Assembly: GCA_005879805.1 (NCBI GenBank)
Contig: VBKL01000057.1
Coordinates: 1 to 51,352 of the forward strand
Source: Deltaproteobacteria bacterium
GTDB lineage: Bacteria > Myxococcota > Myxococcia > Myxococcales > 40CM-4-68-19
Reading direction: 5' to 3'
DNA: 51,352 nucleotides
The notes under the pieces are model-generated. The model did no database searches and was not told the origin of the DNA. It was given only the letters and a program-made list of their open reading frames with translations. Made by a program: the position numbers and the translations under genes. This document shows, one piece after another, positions 11,165-18,288 of the stretch (position 1 is the first letter of the stretch; every line of letters starts with the position of its first letter).

Positions 11165-11225
11165 CTAGCAGCGGGGGCCGACGCCGCGGCGAAGACCACG
11201 TGCGTACACTCCACTACGGAATCGT

Positions 11226-11254
11226 TTGACAGAAGCGCTTGCACTTTCTAGATT
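11226..11254 (+). promoter_or_regulatory. Sigma-70 type promoter for rho
   Basis: TTGACA (11226-11231), a 17-bp spacer and TAGATT (11249-11254) form a near-consensus promoter. Transcription would begin near 11261, leaving a leader of about 100 nt before the rho start codon. The spacer contains the palindrome AAGCGCTT (11233-11240). The promoter argues against starting Rho at the upstream TTG 11226, which would lie inside the -35 box. Confidence 0.75.
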
Positions 11255-11360
11255 CGCCCCGCTTCCGGGATCCCTCACCTCTTCGCGCCGCCCCGTCGCG
11301 GGCGTGCAGCGAACCGCGCAAAGACCCCTCGCCCTCCCTCGAGGGCGCCCAAGGCCCTCG

Positions 11361-12605
11361 ATGAACCTGACAGAGCTCAAGGAGATGAAGATCCTCCAGC
11401 TAGCCAAGCTGGCAAAGGACCTGAACATCGAGGCGCCCGGCGCGCTTCGCAAGCAGGACCTCATCTTCCACATCCTCCAGGCGCAGAAGTCCGACGCGCC
11501 CATCGAGGCGGAAGGCGTCATCGAGGTCCTGCCCGACGGGTTCGGCTTCTTGCGCAGCCCGGACTTCAGCTTCACCCCCGGTCCCGACGACGTCTACGTC
11601 TCGCCCTCGCAGATCCGGCGCTACAACCTGCGCACCGGCGACATGTTGGAAGGGCAGATCCGCCAGCCCAAGGACAGCGAGCGCTACTTCGCGCTCCTCA
11701 ATGTCGACGAGATCAATTTCGCGGAGCCGGCCGAGGGGTCGCAGAAGATCCTCTTCGACAACCTCACCGCGCTCTATCCCACCAAGCGGATCAAGCTCGA
11801 ATACAACAAGGAGAACATGTCGACCCGGATCATCGATCTGCTCACGCCGATCGGATTCGGGCAGCGCTGCCTCATCGTCGCGCCGCCGCGGGCGGGCAAG
11901 ACCGTCCTCCTCCAGGACATCGCCCACGCCGTCACCGCCAACCATCCGGACGCCTTCCTCATCGTGCTCCTCATCGACGAGCGGCCCGAGGAGGTCACCG
12001 ACATGCAGCGCACGGTGAAGGGCCAGGTGGTGTCGTCCACCTTCGACGAGCCCGCCACCCGCCACGTGCAGGTCGCCGAGATGGTCATCGAGCAGGCCAA
12101 GCGGCTGGTGGAGACGGGCCGCGACGTGGTGATCCTCCTCGACTCGATCACCCGCCTCGCGCGCGCCTACAACGCCACCGTGCCTCCCTCGGGCAAGATC
12201 CTCTCCGGCGGTGTCGATTCCAACGCGCTGCACAAGCCGAAGCGGTTCTTCGGCGCGGCCCGCAACTGCGAGGAAGGCGGCTCGCTCACCATCGTCGGCA
12301 CCGCCCTGGTCGACACCGGATCGCGCATGGACGAAGTGATCTTCGAGGAGTTCAAGGGAACGGGAAATTCCGAGATCCTCCTCGACCGCAAGCTGATGGA
12401 GAAGCGCATCTTCCCCTGCCTCGACATCAACCGCTCCGGAACCCGCAAGGAAGAGCTGCTCATGGACGACAAGCAGCTCAACCGCGTCTGGATCCTGCGG
12501 CAGCTGCTCCATCCCTTGAACGTCATCGACTCGATGGAGTTCCTGCTCTCCAAGCTGCGGGGGACGAAGAGCAACAAGGAATTCCTCGACTCGATGAGCC
12601 GCTGA
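11361..12605 (+). CDS. rho: Transcription termination factor Rho
   Basis: 414 residues, the standard Rho size. The N-terminal domain begins [20 protein letters not shown]. The RNA-binding cold-shock-like fold has [15 protein letters not shown]. The RecA-like motor has Walker A APPRAGKT (about residues 173-180), [16 protein letters not shown] as the Walker B region, and the Q/R-loop segment ([20 protein letters not shown]). Rho is a hexameric RNA helicase that ends transcription of untranslated RNA. ATG 11361 is chosen from the conserved MNLTELK start and the promoter position. The ~100-nt leader could allow attenuation by Rho itself, as known in enterobacteria. A converging deacetylase gene ends 6 bp downstream. 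Confidence 0.97.
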   Translation: MNLTELKEMKILQLAKLAKDLNIEAPGALRKQDLIFHILQAQKSDAPIEAEGVIEVLPDGFGFLRSPDFSFTPGPDDVYVSPSQIRRYNLRTGDMLEGQIRQPKDSERYFALLNVDEINFAEPAEGSQKILFDNLTALYPTKRIKLEYNKENMSTRIIDLLTPIGFGQRCLIVAPPRAGKTVLLQDIAHAVTANHPDAFLIVLLIDERPEEVTDMQRTVKGQVVSSTFDEPATRHVQVAEMVIEQAKRLVETGRDVVILLDSITRLARAYNATVPPSGKILSGGVDSNALHKPKRFFGAARNCEEGGSLTIVGTALVDTGSRMDEVIFEEFKGTGNSEILLDRKLMEKRIFPCLDINRSGTRKEELLMDDKQLNRVWILRQLLHPLNVIDSMEFLLSKLRGTKSNKEFLDSMSR

Positions 12606-12611
12606 TCTCCG

Positions 12612-13331
12612 TCAGCGAGCGATCTCTCGCAGGACCTCGTCCGGCGTCGTCCGGGCGTAGACTCCCCTGCGGAAAAGCTCGTAGCGATCGGCCCCACCGT
12701 GCACGGAGCCCGAAACCGCGGCCCGATAGCCGGCCTCCCGCACCGCCGAGCGCAGGCGGCCACGGCTTGCGTTGTACGGGTAGGCGAAGACCTCGACCGG
12801 CCGGTTCAGGTGCGCCTCGATTTCCAGCCGCGACTTCTGCGCCTCCTCGTGGACCTTCTCGTCGGGAAGGTCGGGAAGCCGCAAGTGCCCCTCTCCGTGG
12901 GAGCCGATCTCCATCCCGGCCGCGCTCATCGCCGCTACCTCGGGCCATACGAGATGGCGGAAGGTCATGCCGTCCTCCTCGCGAACCACGCGATGGGCCG
13001 CGTCCGCTCCGATCCAACTCGGGACGAGGAAGAACGTCGCCGTCATGCCCCGCGCGCGGAGCGCGGGTAACGCCGTCGAGTACGCATCTTCGTATCCGTC
13101 GTCGAAGGTGAGGATCACCGGGTGAGCCGGAAGAGGCTTGCCGTCGAGCCAGTCGTGGAAGGAGACGGTCCGGAAGCCGGCTCGCGCGAGCGCATCCAGC
13201 TCGGCCTCGAACCTCTCGGGCGAGACGGCGAACTCGTCGGCGCCGCGCGAAATGGAGTGATGGGTGAGGATGGGAACCTGCGGCCGCTCGCTGCAGGCGC
13301 AGAGGACGACGGCGAGGGCCACCCATCTCAT
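12612..13331 (-). CDS. Polysaccharide deacetylase (NodB-like), probable lipoprotein
   Basis: 239 residues. A short signal-like start (MRWVALAVVLCACSERP) contains a possible lipobox, LCAC, suggesting lipid attachment. The NodB homology domain follows, with motif 1 VILTFDDGYEDAY (the Asp pair for catalysis and metal) and motif 2 IGSHGEGH (two zinc histidines), then FAYPYNASRGRLRSAVREAG. Such enzymes remove acetyl groups from N-acetylglucosamine polymers in peptidoglycan or envelope polysaccharide. Its start overlaps the stop of the upstream LptF/G gene (ATGA at 13331-13328), so the two are translationally coupled. That points to a role in envelope glycan or lipopolysaccharide metabolism. Confidence 0.85.
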   Translation of the reverse strand: MRWVALAVVLCACSERPQVPILTHHSISRGADEFAVSPERFEAELDALARAGFRTVSFHDWLDGKPLPAHPVILTFDDGYEDAYSTALPALRARGMTATFFLVPSWIGADAAHRVVREEDGMTFRHLVWPEVAAMSAAGMEIGSHGEGHLRLPDLPDEKVHEEAQKSRLEIEAHLNRPVEVFAYPYNASRGRLRSAVREAGYRAAVSGSVHGGADRYELFRRGVYARTTPDEVLREIAR

Positions 13332-14443
13332 CCGCGTACCAGAGACACGCCGCGGCGGGCGAGACGCAGCGAAAGCACGATCCCGATGGCGAGGACCAGC
13401 AGATTGGGCAGGAAGGCGGCGAGGAGCGCCGGGAGGTGCTTTTCCGCCAGCGCGACCGCGATCCGGCCAGCGACGTAGTAGGCCGTGAAGGAAAAGAGCG
13501 TGACGAGGTACGCGAAGCCGCGCGCGCCTCCGCCGGCGACCGCGAGCGGTACCCCGAGGAGCGCGAAGCAGGCGCAGGCGATGGGTACCGCCCAGCGACG
13601 CCAGCGCTCGAGCCTCACCCGCGCGGCCTCGGTGAGGTTTCCTTGCTTCGCAAGGGTCCGCGCCCGTTCGACCAGCTCCCGGTACGGAAGCGCGCCTTCC
13701 GCGCCCGCGAGGCGATTCTTGCGGTTCACCGACTCCTGTACGCCGACCGCGAACGTCCCCGAGCGGAAGCGGAGGACCGTCTCGCCGTCCTGCTCGTTCC
13801 GGTGCAGCTCCCCTCGCTCGAGCTGCAAGGTGAGCGCGTCGCCGCCGGCGTCGGTGATCGTTCCCTCCTCGGCCAGGGCGAGGATGGGCGCCCCGTCGCC
13901 GAGCTGATCGTCGATGAGCACGCCCCGCCAGCCGCCGTTGGGCGCGACGTCCGCCACGTAGACCGTGAACCTGGGGAGTCCTTCGTTGAAGACGCCCGGC
14001 AAGAGCCCCGTCTGCAGATTGCGCTTGATGACCTCGTTGAGGACGCGAGTGACTTCTCGCAGGCCCCACGGTTCCGCCCAGGCCGCGAGTGCCGCGACGG
14101 CGAATCCAAGCGCCACGGCGACCACGACGGGAACGCGGTAGAGCCGCCGGAGCGGAGTCCCCGCGGCGGTCAAGGCGATGATTTCGCGATCGATCGCCAT
14201 CCGGCCGAGAGCGAGCTGCAGCCCGAGCATGTACGCGAGCGGGATCGCGAGCACGAGGAAATGGGGCAAGAGCGCGGCGGTGAGCCTCCCCAGCTCGTTC
14301 AGGGTGACGGCGCTGGAGAAGACCACTTCGTTGAGCTGGAGCAACTGCGCGACCACGAGCAGCTGGAGGATGGCGAACAGCCCCACGCCGAGGGGCAGCG
14401 CCAGTTCCCGGGCGATCATGCGGTCGAGCAAAGTCGGACCCAC
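13328..14443 (-). CDS. LptF/LptG family lipopolysaccharide export permease
   Basis: 371 residues with the family layout: membrane helices near the N-terminus (ELALPLGVGLFAILQLLVV, PHFLVLAIPLAYMLGLQLAL, VVAVALGFAVAALAAWAEPW), a ~150-residue periplasmic beta-jellyroll-like region, then C-terminal helices. The segment MAIDREIIALTAAGTPLRRL is the conserved cytoplasmic coupling loop that contacts the LptB ATPase. LptF and LptG form the permease moving LPS from the inner membrane to the Lpt bridge. I cannot tell F from G. GTG 14443 (VGPTLLDRMIARELAL) is the probable start; ATG 14419 is an alternative. It is divergent from an O-antigen ligase-like gene with only 20 bp between. Confidence 0.86.
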   Translation of the reverse strand: MGPTLLDRMIARELALPLGVGLFAILQLLVVAQLLQLNEVVFSSAVTLNELGRLTAALLPHFLVLAIPLAYMLGLQLALGRMAIDREIIALTAAGTPLRRLYRVPVVVAVALGFAVAALAAWAEPWGLREVTRVLNEVIKRNLQTGLLPGVFNEGLPRFTVYVADVAPNGGWRGVLIDDQLGDGAPILALAEEGTITDAGGDALTLQLERGELHRNEQDGETVLRFRSGTFAVGVQESVNRKNRLAGAEGALPYRELVERARTLAKQGNLTEAARVRLERWRRWAVPIACACFALLGVPLAVAGGGARGFAYLVTLFSFTAYYVAGRIAVALAEKHLPALLAAFLPNLLVLAIGIVLSLRLARRGVSLVRG

Positions 14444-14463
14444 GCGGCTACTGTAGCAAGCGG

Positions 14464-15741
14464 ATGGCGGAGATCTCGCAAGCAACCGGCGCGGAGCTTC
14501 TGACGGTGCGCAGAACGGGCGCTCTTCGCATCGCCCGCGCTCTGACGTTCGCCGGGCTGCTCGCCCACGCGGGCTTCTGTCCCATCTCGATCGCCGGGAC
14601 ACAGATCGGGCTAGGCATCGCCGCGGCGGGGATCGCCGCAGGGATCGTGGCGGGCTTCCGCCCCGCCCGCACTACTCTCGACCTCCCGCTCCTCGCGCTC
14701 GTCGCCATTTGCATTGCTTCCGATCTGCTCTCGCCCTACGGCCCTCCCGAGCTCGCCTCGGCGACCCTGTGGCGGAGCATCCTCGGCTTCTGGGTCGTCC
14801 AACAGTCCGTCTCGCTTCTCGGCGAGCGGCGCTACCGGAACGCGGCGCTCGCCGCCGCGGCAGCCGGACTATGCCTCTCTGCCGTCGTCGGGCTCGTCCA
14901 GTTCCGCACCGGGATCGATCTCGTCCATCTCCTTCGACTGCGCGAGGAGGCGCGCTGGGTCGAGGCTCCGGGGCTACCCGGGAGGTTTGGAGCGATGGGC
15001 TTCTTCATCTCCCGCCTCACGTTCGGTCACAACGCGACCCTGCTGGTGGCGCTCCTCGGTGGCTCCCTCGCGGCGGGCGCGCTCCACCGGCGAACCGCCG
15101 TGCTCGCGGGCTGCGCCATCGCGCTCGGAATCGCCGCCGTCGCCGCGACATTCGATCGCGGCGCATGGCTCGCGCTCGCCGTCGCCGCTCTCGTGGTCGT
15201 CTGGTTCTCGAAGCGCGGCAGGGCCGTCGCGCTCGCCTCTGGGGTGGCGCTCCTCGGCGCCGTGCTCCTTCCCGGCGTGCGCTCCCGGCTTGCGACGACG
15301 TTCGACTTCCGGGCCAACGCCGACCGCCTCTTCCTCTGGGCCCGCGCGAGAGAGATCATCCGGGACCACCCGGTCCACGGTGTCGGCTTCGCCAACTATC
15401 CCCGGATTTGCAGCGCCTATTACGACCGGGTCGACCCGGCCTTCTTGATGCGGACATGGGCGCACAACGCCGCCCTGTCGCTCCTCGCGGAGACGGGTCC
15501 CTTGGGCCTGGCCGCGCTCGTCTGGGCCGCCTTCCGGATGGTTCGCGCTCTCCTCGGCAGCCTCCGGTCCGGCGAACCGATCGCCCTCGGAGCCCTCGCC
15601 GCGACGGCCGCCCTCGCCGTCATCGCCCAGGCGCACGACGTTTTCTACGACACGAAGGTGATGTACGCCCTCTGGCTCGGCATCGGCCTCGCCCTGCCGG
15701 GGAGAGGACGGTTCCTCGGGAGCCCCCGCCCGGCCGTTTGA
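14464..15741 (+). CDS. O-antigen ligase / polymerase-like membrane protein (Wzy_C family)
   Basis: 425 residues, very hydrophobic, with about ten membrane helices. The Wzy_C signature region is visible: a buried AVAATFDRGAWLALAVAALV segment, then HPVHGVGFANYPRI followed by TWAHNAALSLLAETGPLGL. The His-Asn pair and the AETGPLGL stretch are typical of WaaL/RfaL and related O-antigen polymerases, which join undecaprenyl-linked glycans to lipid A-core or to each other in the periplasm. It is divergent from the LPS permease, consistent with an envelope role. No adjacent glycosyltransferases are present, so ligase or polymerase activity cannot be decided from this window. Confidence 0.82.
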   Translation: MAEISQATGAELLTVRRTGALRIARALTFAGLLAHAGFCPISIAGTQIGLGIAAAGIAAGIVAGFRPARTTLDLPLLALVAICIASDLLSPYGPPELASATLWRSILGFWVVQQSVSLLGERRYRNAALAAAAAGLCLSAVVGLVQFRTGIDLVHLLRLREEARWVEAPGLPGRFGAMGFFISRLTFGHNATLLVALLGGSLAAGALHRRTAVLAGCAIALGIAAVAATFDRGAWLALAVAALVVVWFSKRGRAVALASGVALLGAVLLPGVRSRLATTFDFRANADRLFLWARAREIIRDHPVHGVGFANYPRICSAYYDRVDPAFLMRTWAHNAALSLLAETGPLGLAALVWAAFRMVRALLGSLRSGEPIALGALAATAALAVIAQAHDVFYDTKVMYALWLGIGLALPGRGRFLGSPRPAV

Positions 15742-15766
15742 CTCCGGGGCTCCCCTCGGCTATCCA
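15738..15766 (+). promoter_or_regulatory. Possible sigma-70 promoter for rpmE
   Basis: TTGACT (15738-15743), a 17-bp spacer and TATCCA (15761-15766) lie just at the stop codon of the O-antigen ligase gene and 75 bp before rpmE. The -35 box is good and the -10 box is weak (TAT kept only), so this is a moderate prediction. Confidence 0.45.
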
Positions 15767-15840
15767 CTGCGCCCCTTCGACGCTGCCGGACCCCACCCGC
15801 AAGGCGGGCGAGCAAGGCAGCCTTTCGAAACGAGACGACG

Positions 15841-16224
15841 ATGCGCGAGAACATCCACCCGGCCTATCCCACCGCCAAGGTCCACTGCGCCTGCGGCGCC
15901 ACCTGGGAGACGCGGTCGACCGGCGGCGACCTTCACCTCGACATCTGCTCCAACTGCCATCCGTTCTTCACGGGCAAGCAGAAGCTGATGGATACGCAGG
16001 GCCGCATCGACCGCTTCAACAAGAAGTACGCGAACGCCCCCAAGGCGCCGGTGAAGCCGAAGGTTGCGCCCGCGGAGACGAAGAAGGCGGACAAGGCCAA
16101 GGGCGAGAAGACCGCGAAGCCGAAGGCAGAGAAGGCCGCGAAGGCTGCCAAGGCGGAGAAGGTGGTCAAGGCCGAGCAGGCCGCCGGCACCGAGAAGGCC
16201 GCGCCGGAAGCCGAGCAGAAATAA
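15841..16224 (+). CDS. rpmE: 50S ribosomal protein L31 (zinc-binding type) with Lys/Ala-rich tail
   Basis: 127 residues. The first ~68 are a normal L31: [20 protein letters not shown], then [20 protein letters not shown] and [10 protein letters not shown]. Cys16, Cys18, Cys36 and Cys39 form the zinc ribbon, so this is the C+ paralog class. The remaining ~59 residues are a low-complexity Lys/Ala/Glu tail (repeats such as [13 protein letters not shown]) that is absent from the standard ~70-residue protein. Similar tails occur on ribosomal proteins of other high-GC bacteria. The gene converges on the Crp/Fnr-like gene, with a terminator for the opposite strand between. Confidence 0.95.
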   Translation: MRENIHPAYPTAKVHCACGATWETRSTGGDLHLDICSNCHPFFTGKQKLMDTQGRIDRFNKKYANAPKAPVKPKVAPAETKKADKAKGEKTAKPKAEKAAKAAKAEKVVKAEQAAGTEKAAPEAEQK

Positions 16225-16299
16225 CCGCCAGCTTCACTCCGCGAGCGCGTTCTCCCATCGGAGCCCGGCGAATCGCGCGAAGCCTACGACGCAGGACGC

Positions 16300-16364
16300 A
16301 AAAAAGCGGCAGCGCAGCCGGTGCAGGTGGGGGGAGGACCCGCACTCGAGCCTTGCGCTGCCGC
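16300..16364 (-). terminator. Intrinsic terminator of the Crp/Fnr-like gene
   Basis: On the minus strand a perfect 10-bp stem GCGGCAGCGC/GCGCTGCCGC (16364-16355 with 16315-16306) encloses a 39-base loop and is followed at once by six T (A-run at 16300-16305). The loop itself can fold further (GTGC...GCAC). It lies 25 bp after the stop of the Crp/Fnr-like gene. Confidence 0.8.
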
Positions 16365-16388
16365 AGGGAAAGCCCTCGGGCTTATCCC

Positions 16389-16899
16389 TCACTTCTCGCG
16401 CGCGGCTACCCGGTTCAGGCCCTCTTCGTCCTTGAGGACGAGCAGGCGGCCCTGGTTCGCCAGGAGCGCATCGCGCTTCATCTTGTTGATCAAGGTGGAC
16501 ACGAACGAGCGGGATGCACCGACCAGGTCGGCGAGATCCTGCTGCGTGATGCCGTGCAGGCAAAGCTCGTTTCCGGGAGCGATCCGCTCGCCGTGTGCCT
16601 GGGCGAGCGTGATGAGCATCTCGGCGAGGCGGGCGGGGACATCCTTGCGGGTCAAGCCGAGGACCCGCTGCCGCATCTGGCGAACGCGATCGTTGAGAGC
16701 GCGAATGACGTCGACGGCGAGCGCCGGCCGGGCCTCGAGCAGCGCGCGGAAGTCGCGGCCCTCGATGCTCCACACCTCGCACTTGCCGGAGCTGATGGCG
16801 AGCTCCTCCATGAGGGAGCCTTCGCGCCGGCAGGCTCGGTGAAGCGAGCGGGGTCTGGAACTGGTAGCGCGTATCGACGTTCTGCTGGCGAGGAATCAT
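16389..16899 (-). pseudogene. MrpC-like Crp/Fnr family regulator, cyclic-nucleotide domain missing and frame broken
   Basis: The minus strand encodes an intact Crp/Fnr C-terminal half: the dimer helix (IEGRDFRALLEARPALAVDV) and helix-turn-helix GITQQDLADLVGASRSFVST followed by LINKMKRDALL. Only about 15 residues fit upstream of this in frame (ATG 16811 is the first start), so the ~120-residue sensor barrel is absent. A better translation start, ATG 16899 with CTGGAG upstream (MIPRQQNVDTRYQFQTPLAS), is in a different frame. The simplest reading is an internal out-of-frame deletion of about 300 bases joining the real N-terminus to the C-terminal half; a 6-bp inverted repeat (16816-16837) lies near the junction. 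The order kinase, sigma-54 regulator, Crp protein matches Myxococcus mrpA-mrpB-mrpC. A 140-residue HTH-only product from ATG 16811 remains possible. Confidence 0.7.
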
Positions 16900-16905
16900 G
16901 AAGGG

Positions 16906-17005
16906 GCTCCAGTTGGTGCGTAGGGGTCGCCCCTTTGCCAGAGCACCAGGCATGCCAACTAACGAACGCGAGAAACTGCCGGACAATCAAGCAGTTGACT
17001 GGAGC
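16906..17005. other. 100-bp region of nested inverted repeats upstream of the Crp/Fnr-like gene
   Basis: Several perfect complementary pairs nest here: GCTCCAGT (16906-16913) with ACTGGAGC (16998-17005); AACTGC (16974-16979) with GCAGTT (16991-16996); AGGGG (16922-16926) with CCCCT (16930-16934); and the word AGTTGGTGC (16911-16919), which can pair with either GCACCA (16943-16948) or CCAACT (16955-16960). The sigma-54 promoter lies within it, so on the minus strand only the part after ~16931 would be transcribed. The outer pairs therefore act more likely as protein-binding dyads than as one folded RNA. Confidence 0.45.
16943..16957 (-). promoter_or_regulatory. Sigma-54 (-24/-12) promoter of the Crp/Fnr-like gene
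   Basis: On the minus strand TGGCATG-CCTG-GTGC has the invariant GG and GC at exactly the -24/-12 spacing (consensus TGGCACG-N4-TTGC). Transcription would start near 16931, 32 bp before ATG 16899. In Myxococcus xanthus mrpC is transcribed from a sigma-54 promoter activated by the NtrC-type protein MrpB. The adjacent regulator here is of that class, which supports the call. Confidence 0.65.
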
Positions 17006-17029
17006 ACCTGCAGCCGTGAATGCGCTGCT

Positions 17030-17088
17030 TTGAACGGAACGTAGATATTACAGCCGCAAAACGTCGAATCGTTGAACGTTTCGTTCAA
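17030..17088. promoter_or_regulatory. Candidate upstream activator sites for the Crp/Fnr-like promoter
   Basis: The 7-mer TTGAACG occurs at 17030-17036 and again at 17072-17078, 42 bp apart (four helical turns). The second copy is part of a perfect dyad, TTGAACG-TTT-CGTTCAA (17072-17088), which overlaps the stop codon of the sigma-54 regulator gene. Relative to the predicted start at 16931 these lie at about -100 and -150, the usual place for enhancer sites of NtrC-type activators. Binding by the adjacent regulator is inferred. Confidence 0.5.
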
Positions 17089-18232
17089 TCCTCGCCGGCG
17101 GGGGCAAGCCTGTATTTCCGCAGCTTTCGCTCCAGCGTGGGCCGGGAGATGCCGAGGATCTGACACGCGCGACCCTTGTGACCCTTGGTCATGGTGAAGA
17201 CGCGTTCGATATGCGCCTTTTCGAGCTCGTCGAGGGTTGGCACGCGGTCAGAAACGACGGGGGCCGCGGCCGCCTTGGCCTTGGCCGGCTCGCCGTTCTG
17301 CACGAGGTGCTCCTCGAGCAGCAGGTCGCCCTGGGAAAGGACAGCCGCGCGCGTCAGGAGATTTTCCAGCTCGCGCACGTTCCCCGGCCACTCCCGGGCC
17401 ATCAGCTTCTCCAAGGTCTCGCGAGGAACGCGCCGCAGGTTCTTGTGCAGGCGCTGGTTGATCTTCACGAGCAGATGCTCGACGAGCAGCGGGATGTCGT
17501 CCCTCCGCTCCCGCAGCGGGGGGAGGGACAGGGTCACCACCTTGAGCCGCTGGTAGAGGTCCTCGCGGAAGCGCCCCGCGGAGACTTCCGAGGCGAGGTC
17601 GCGGTTCGTGGCGGCGAGGATGCGCGCCCGCACCGGTATCCGCTTCACACCGCCCACCCGCTCGAACTCGCGCTCCTGCAGGACCCGGAGGAGCTTCGCC
17701 TGCAGGTTCTGGGAAAGCTCGCCGATCTCATCGAGGAAGAGGCTGCCGTCGTCCGCCAGCTCGAACTTGCCCACCTTCGTGGCCACGGCACCGGTGAAGG
17801 AGCCCTTCTCGTGCCCGAACAGCTCGCTCTCGAGGAGCGTGTCGACGATGGCCGAGCAGTTGATGGCGATGAAGGGCCGCGACGCCGAGCTGTAGCTGTG
17901 GATGACCCGGGCGATGAGCTCCTTGCCGGTTCCGCTCTCGCCCTGGATGAGCACGGTGGCATGGCTCGCCGCGACGCGTCCCAGGTCCTTGAAGAGCTGC
18001 TGCATGGCCGGGGAAGTCCCGACCAGATCGTCCATGCGGAACGGCCGCTGCGACTCGACGGAGACGACGTCCGAGCCCCGGGAGATGCGGCGGACTTCCA
18101 GCGCGCGGTCGAGGGCGACGTCGAAAGCCTCGATGTCGAGGCAACGGCTACCTCATAGCCGCGCTCCTCGAGATGCATCGAGAGAAGCTCGCGGATCGAG
18201 CGGTCGTCGTCGACGATGAGGATGCGTTCCAC
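17085..18232 (-). pseudogene. MrpB-like sigma-54 response regulator, receiver domain internally deleted and frameshifted
   Basis: Translation from GTG 18232 gives a good receiver start (MERILIVDDDRSIRELLSMH, then [12 protein letters not shown]). The frame is then lost at about 18140. In another frame the protein resumes with [20 protein letters not shown], which looks like the last receiver helix and linker. It continues into an intact AAA+ domain (GESGTGKE Walker [11 protein letters not shown] as the GAFTGA loop, [12 protein letters not shown] Walker B) and a Fis-type helix-turn-helix ([20 protein letters not shown]). About 75 receiver residues, including the phosphoacceptor Asp, are absent. 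The junction is a perfect dyad GCCTCGA-TG-TCGAGGC (18127-18142). A 316-residue receiver-less activator could still be made from ATG 18035. The gene follows a histidine kinase on the same strand. Confidence 0.8.
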
Positions 18233-18288
18233 GGCTTTTGTGGGCGGCGGAAGTCGCAGCCGCTTCCCCCGACCTTTGTTTTAACGGA

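Noticed and set aside
11226-11360. Longer Rho starting at TTG 11226
   Set aside because: The extra 45 residues are unlike Rho N-termini and the start would be within the -35 promoter box.
16906-17005. Possible riboswitch of the c-di-GMP/cGAMP type (GGCAAA...ACGCA words on the minus strand)
   Set aside because: Only short words match. The tetraloop-receptor parts and second stem are absent, and the sigma-54 promoter lies inside, so most of the fold would not be transcribed.
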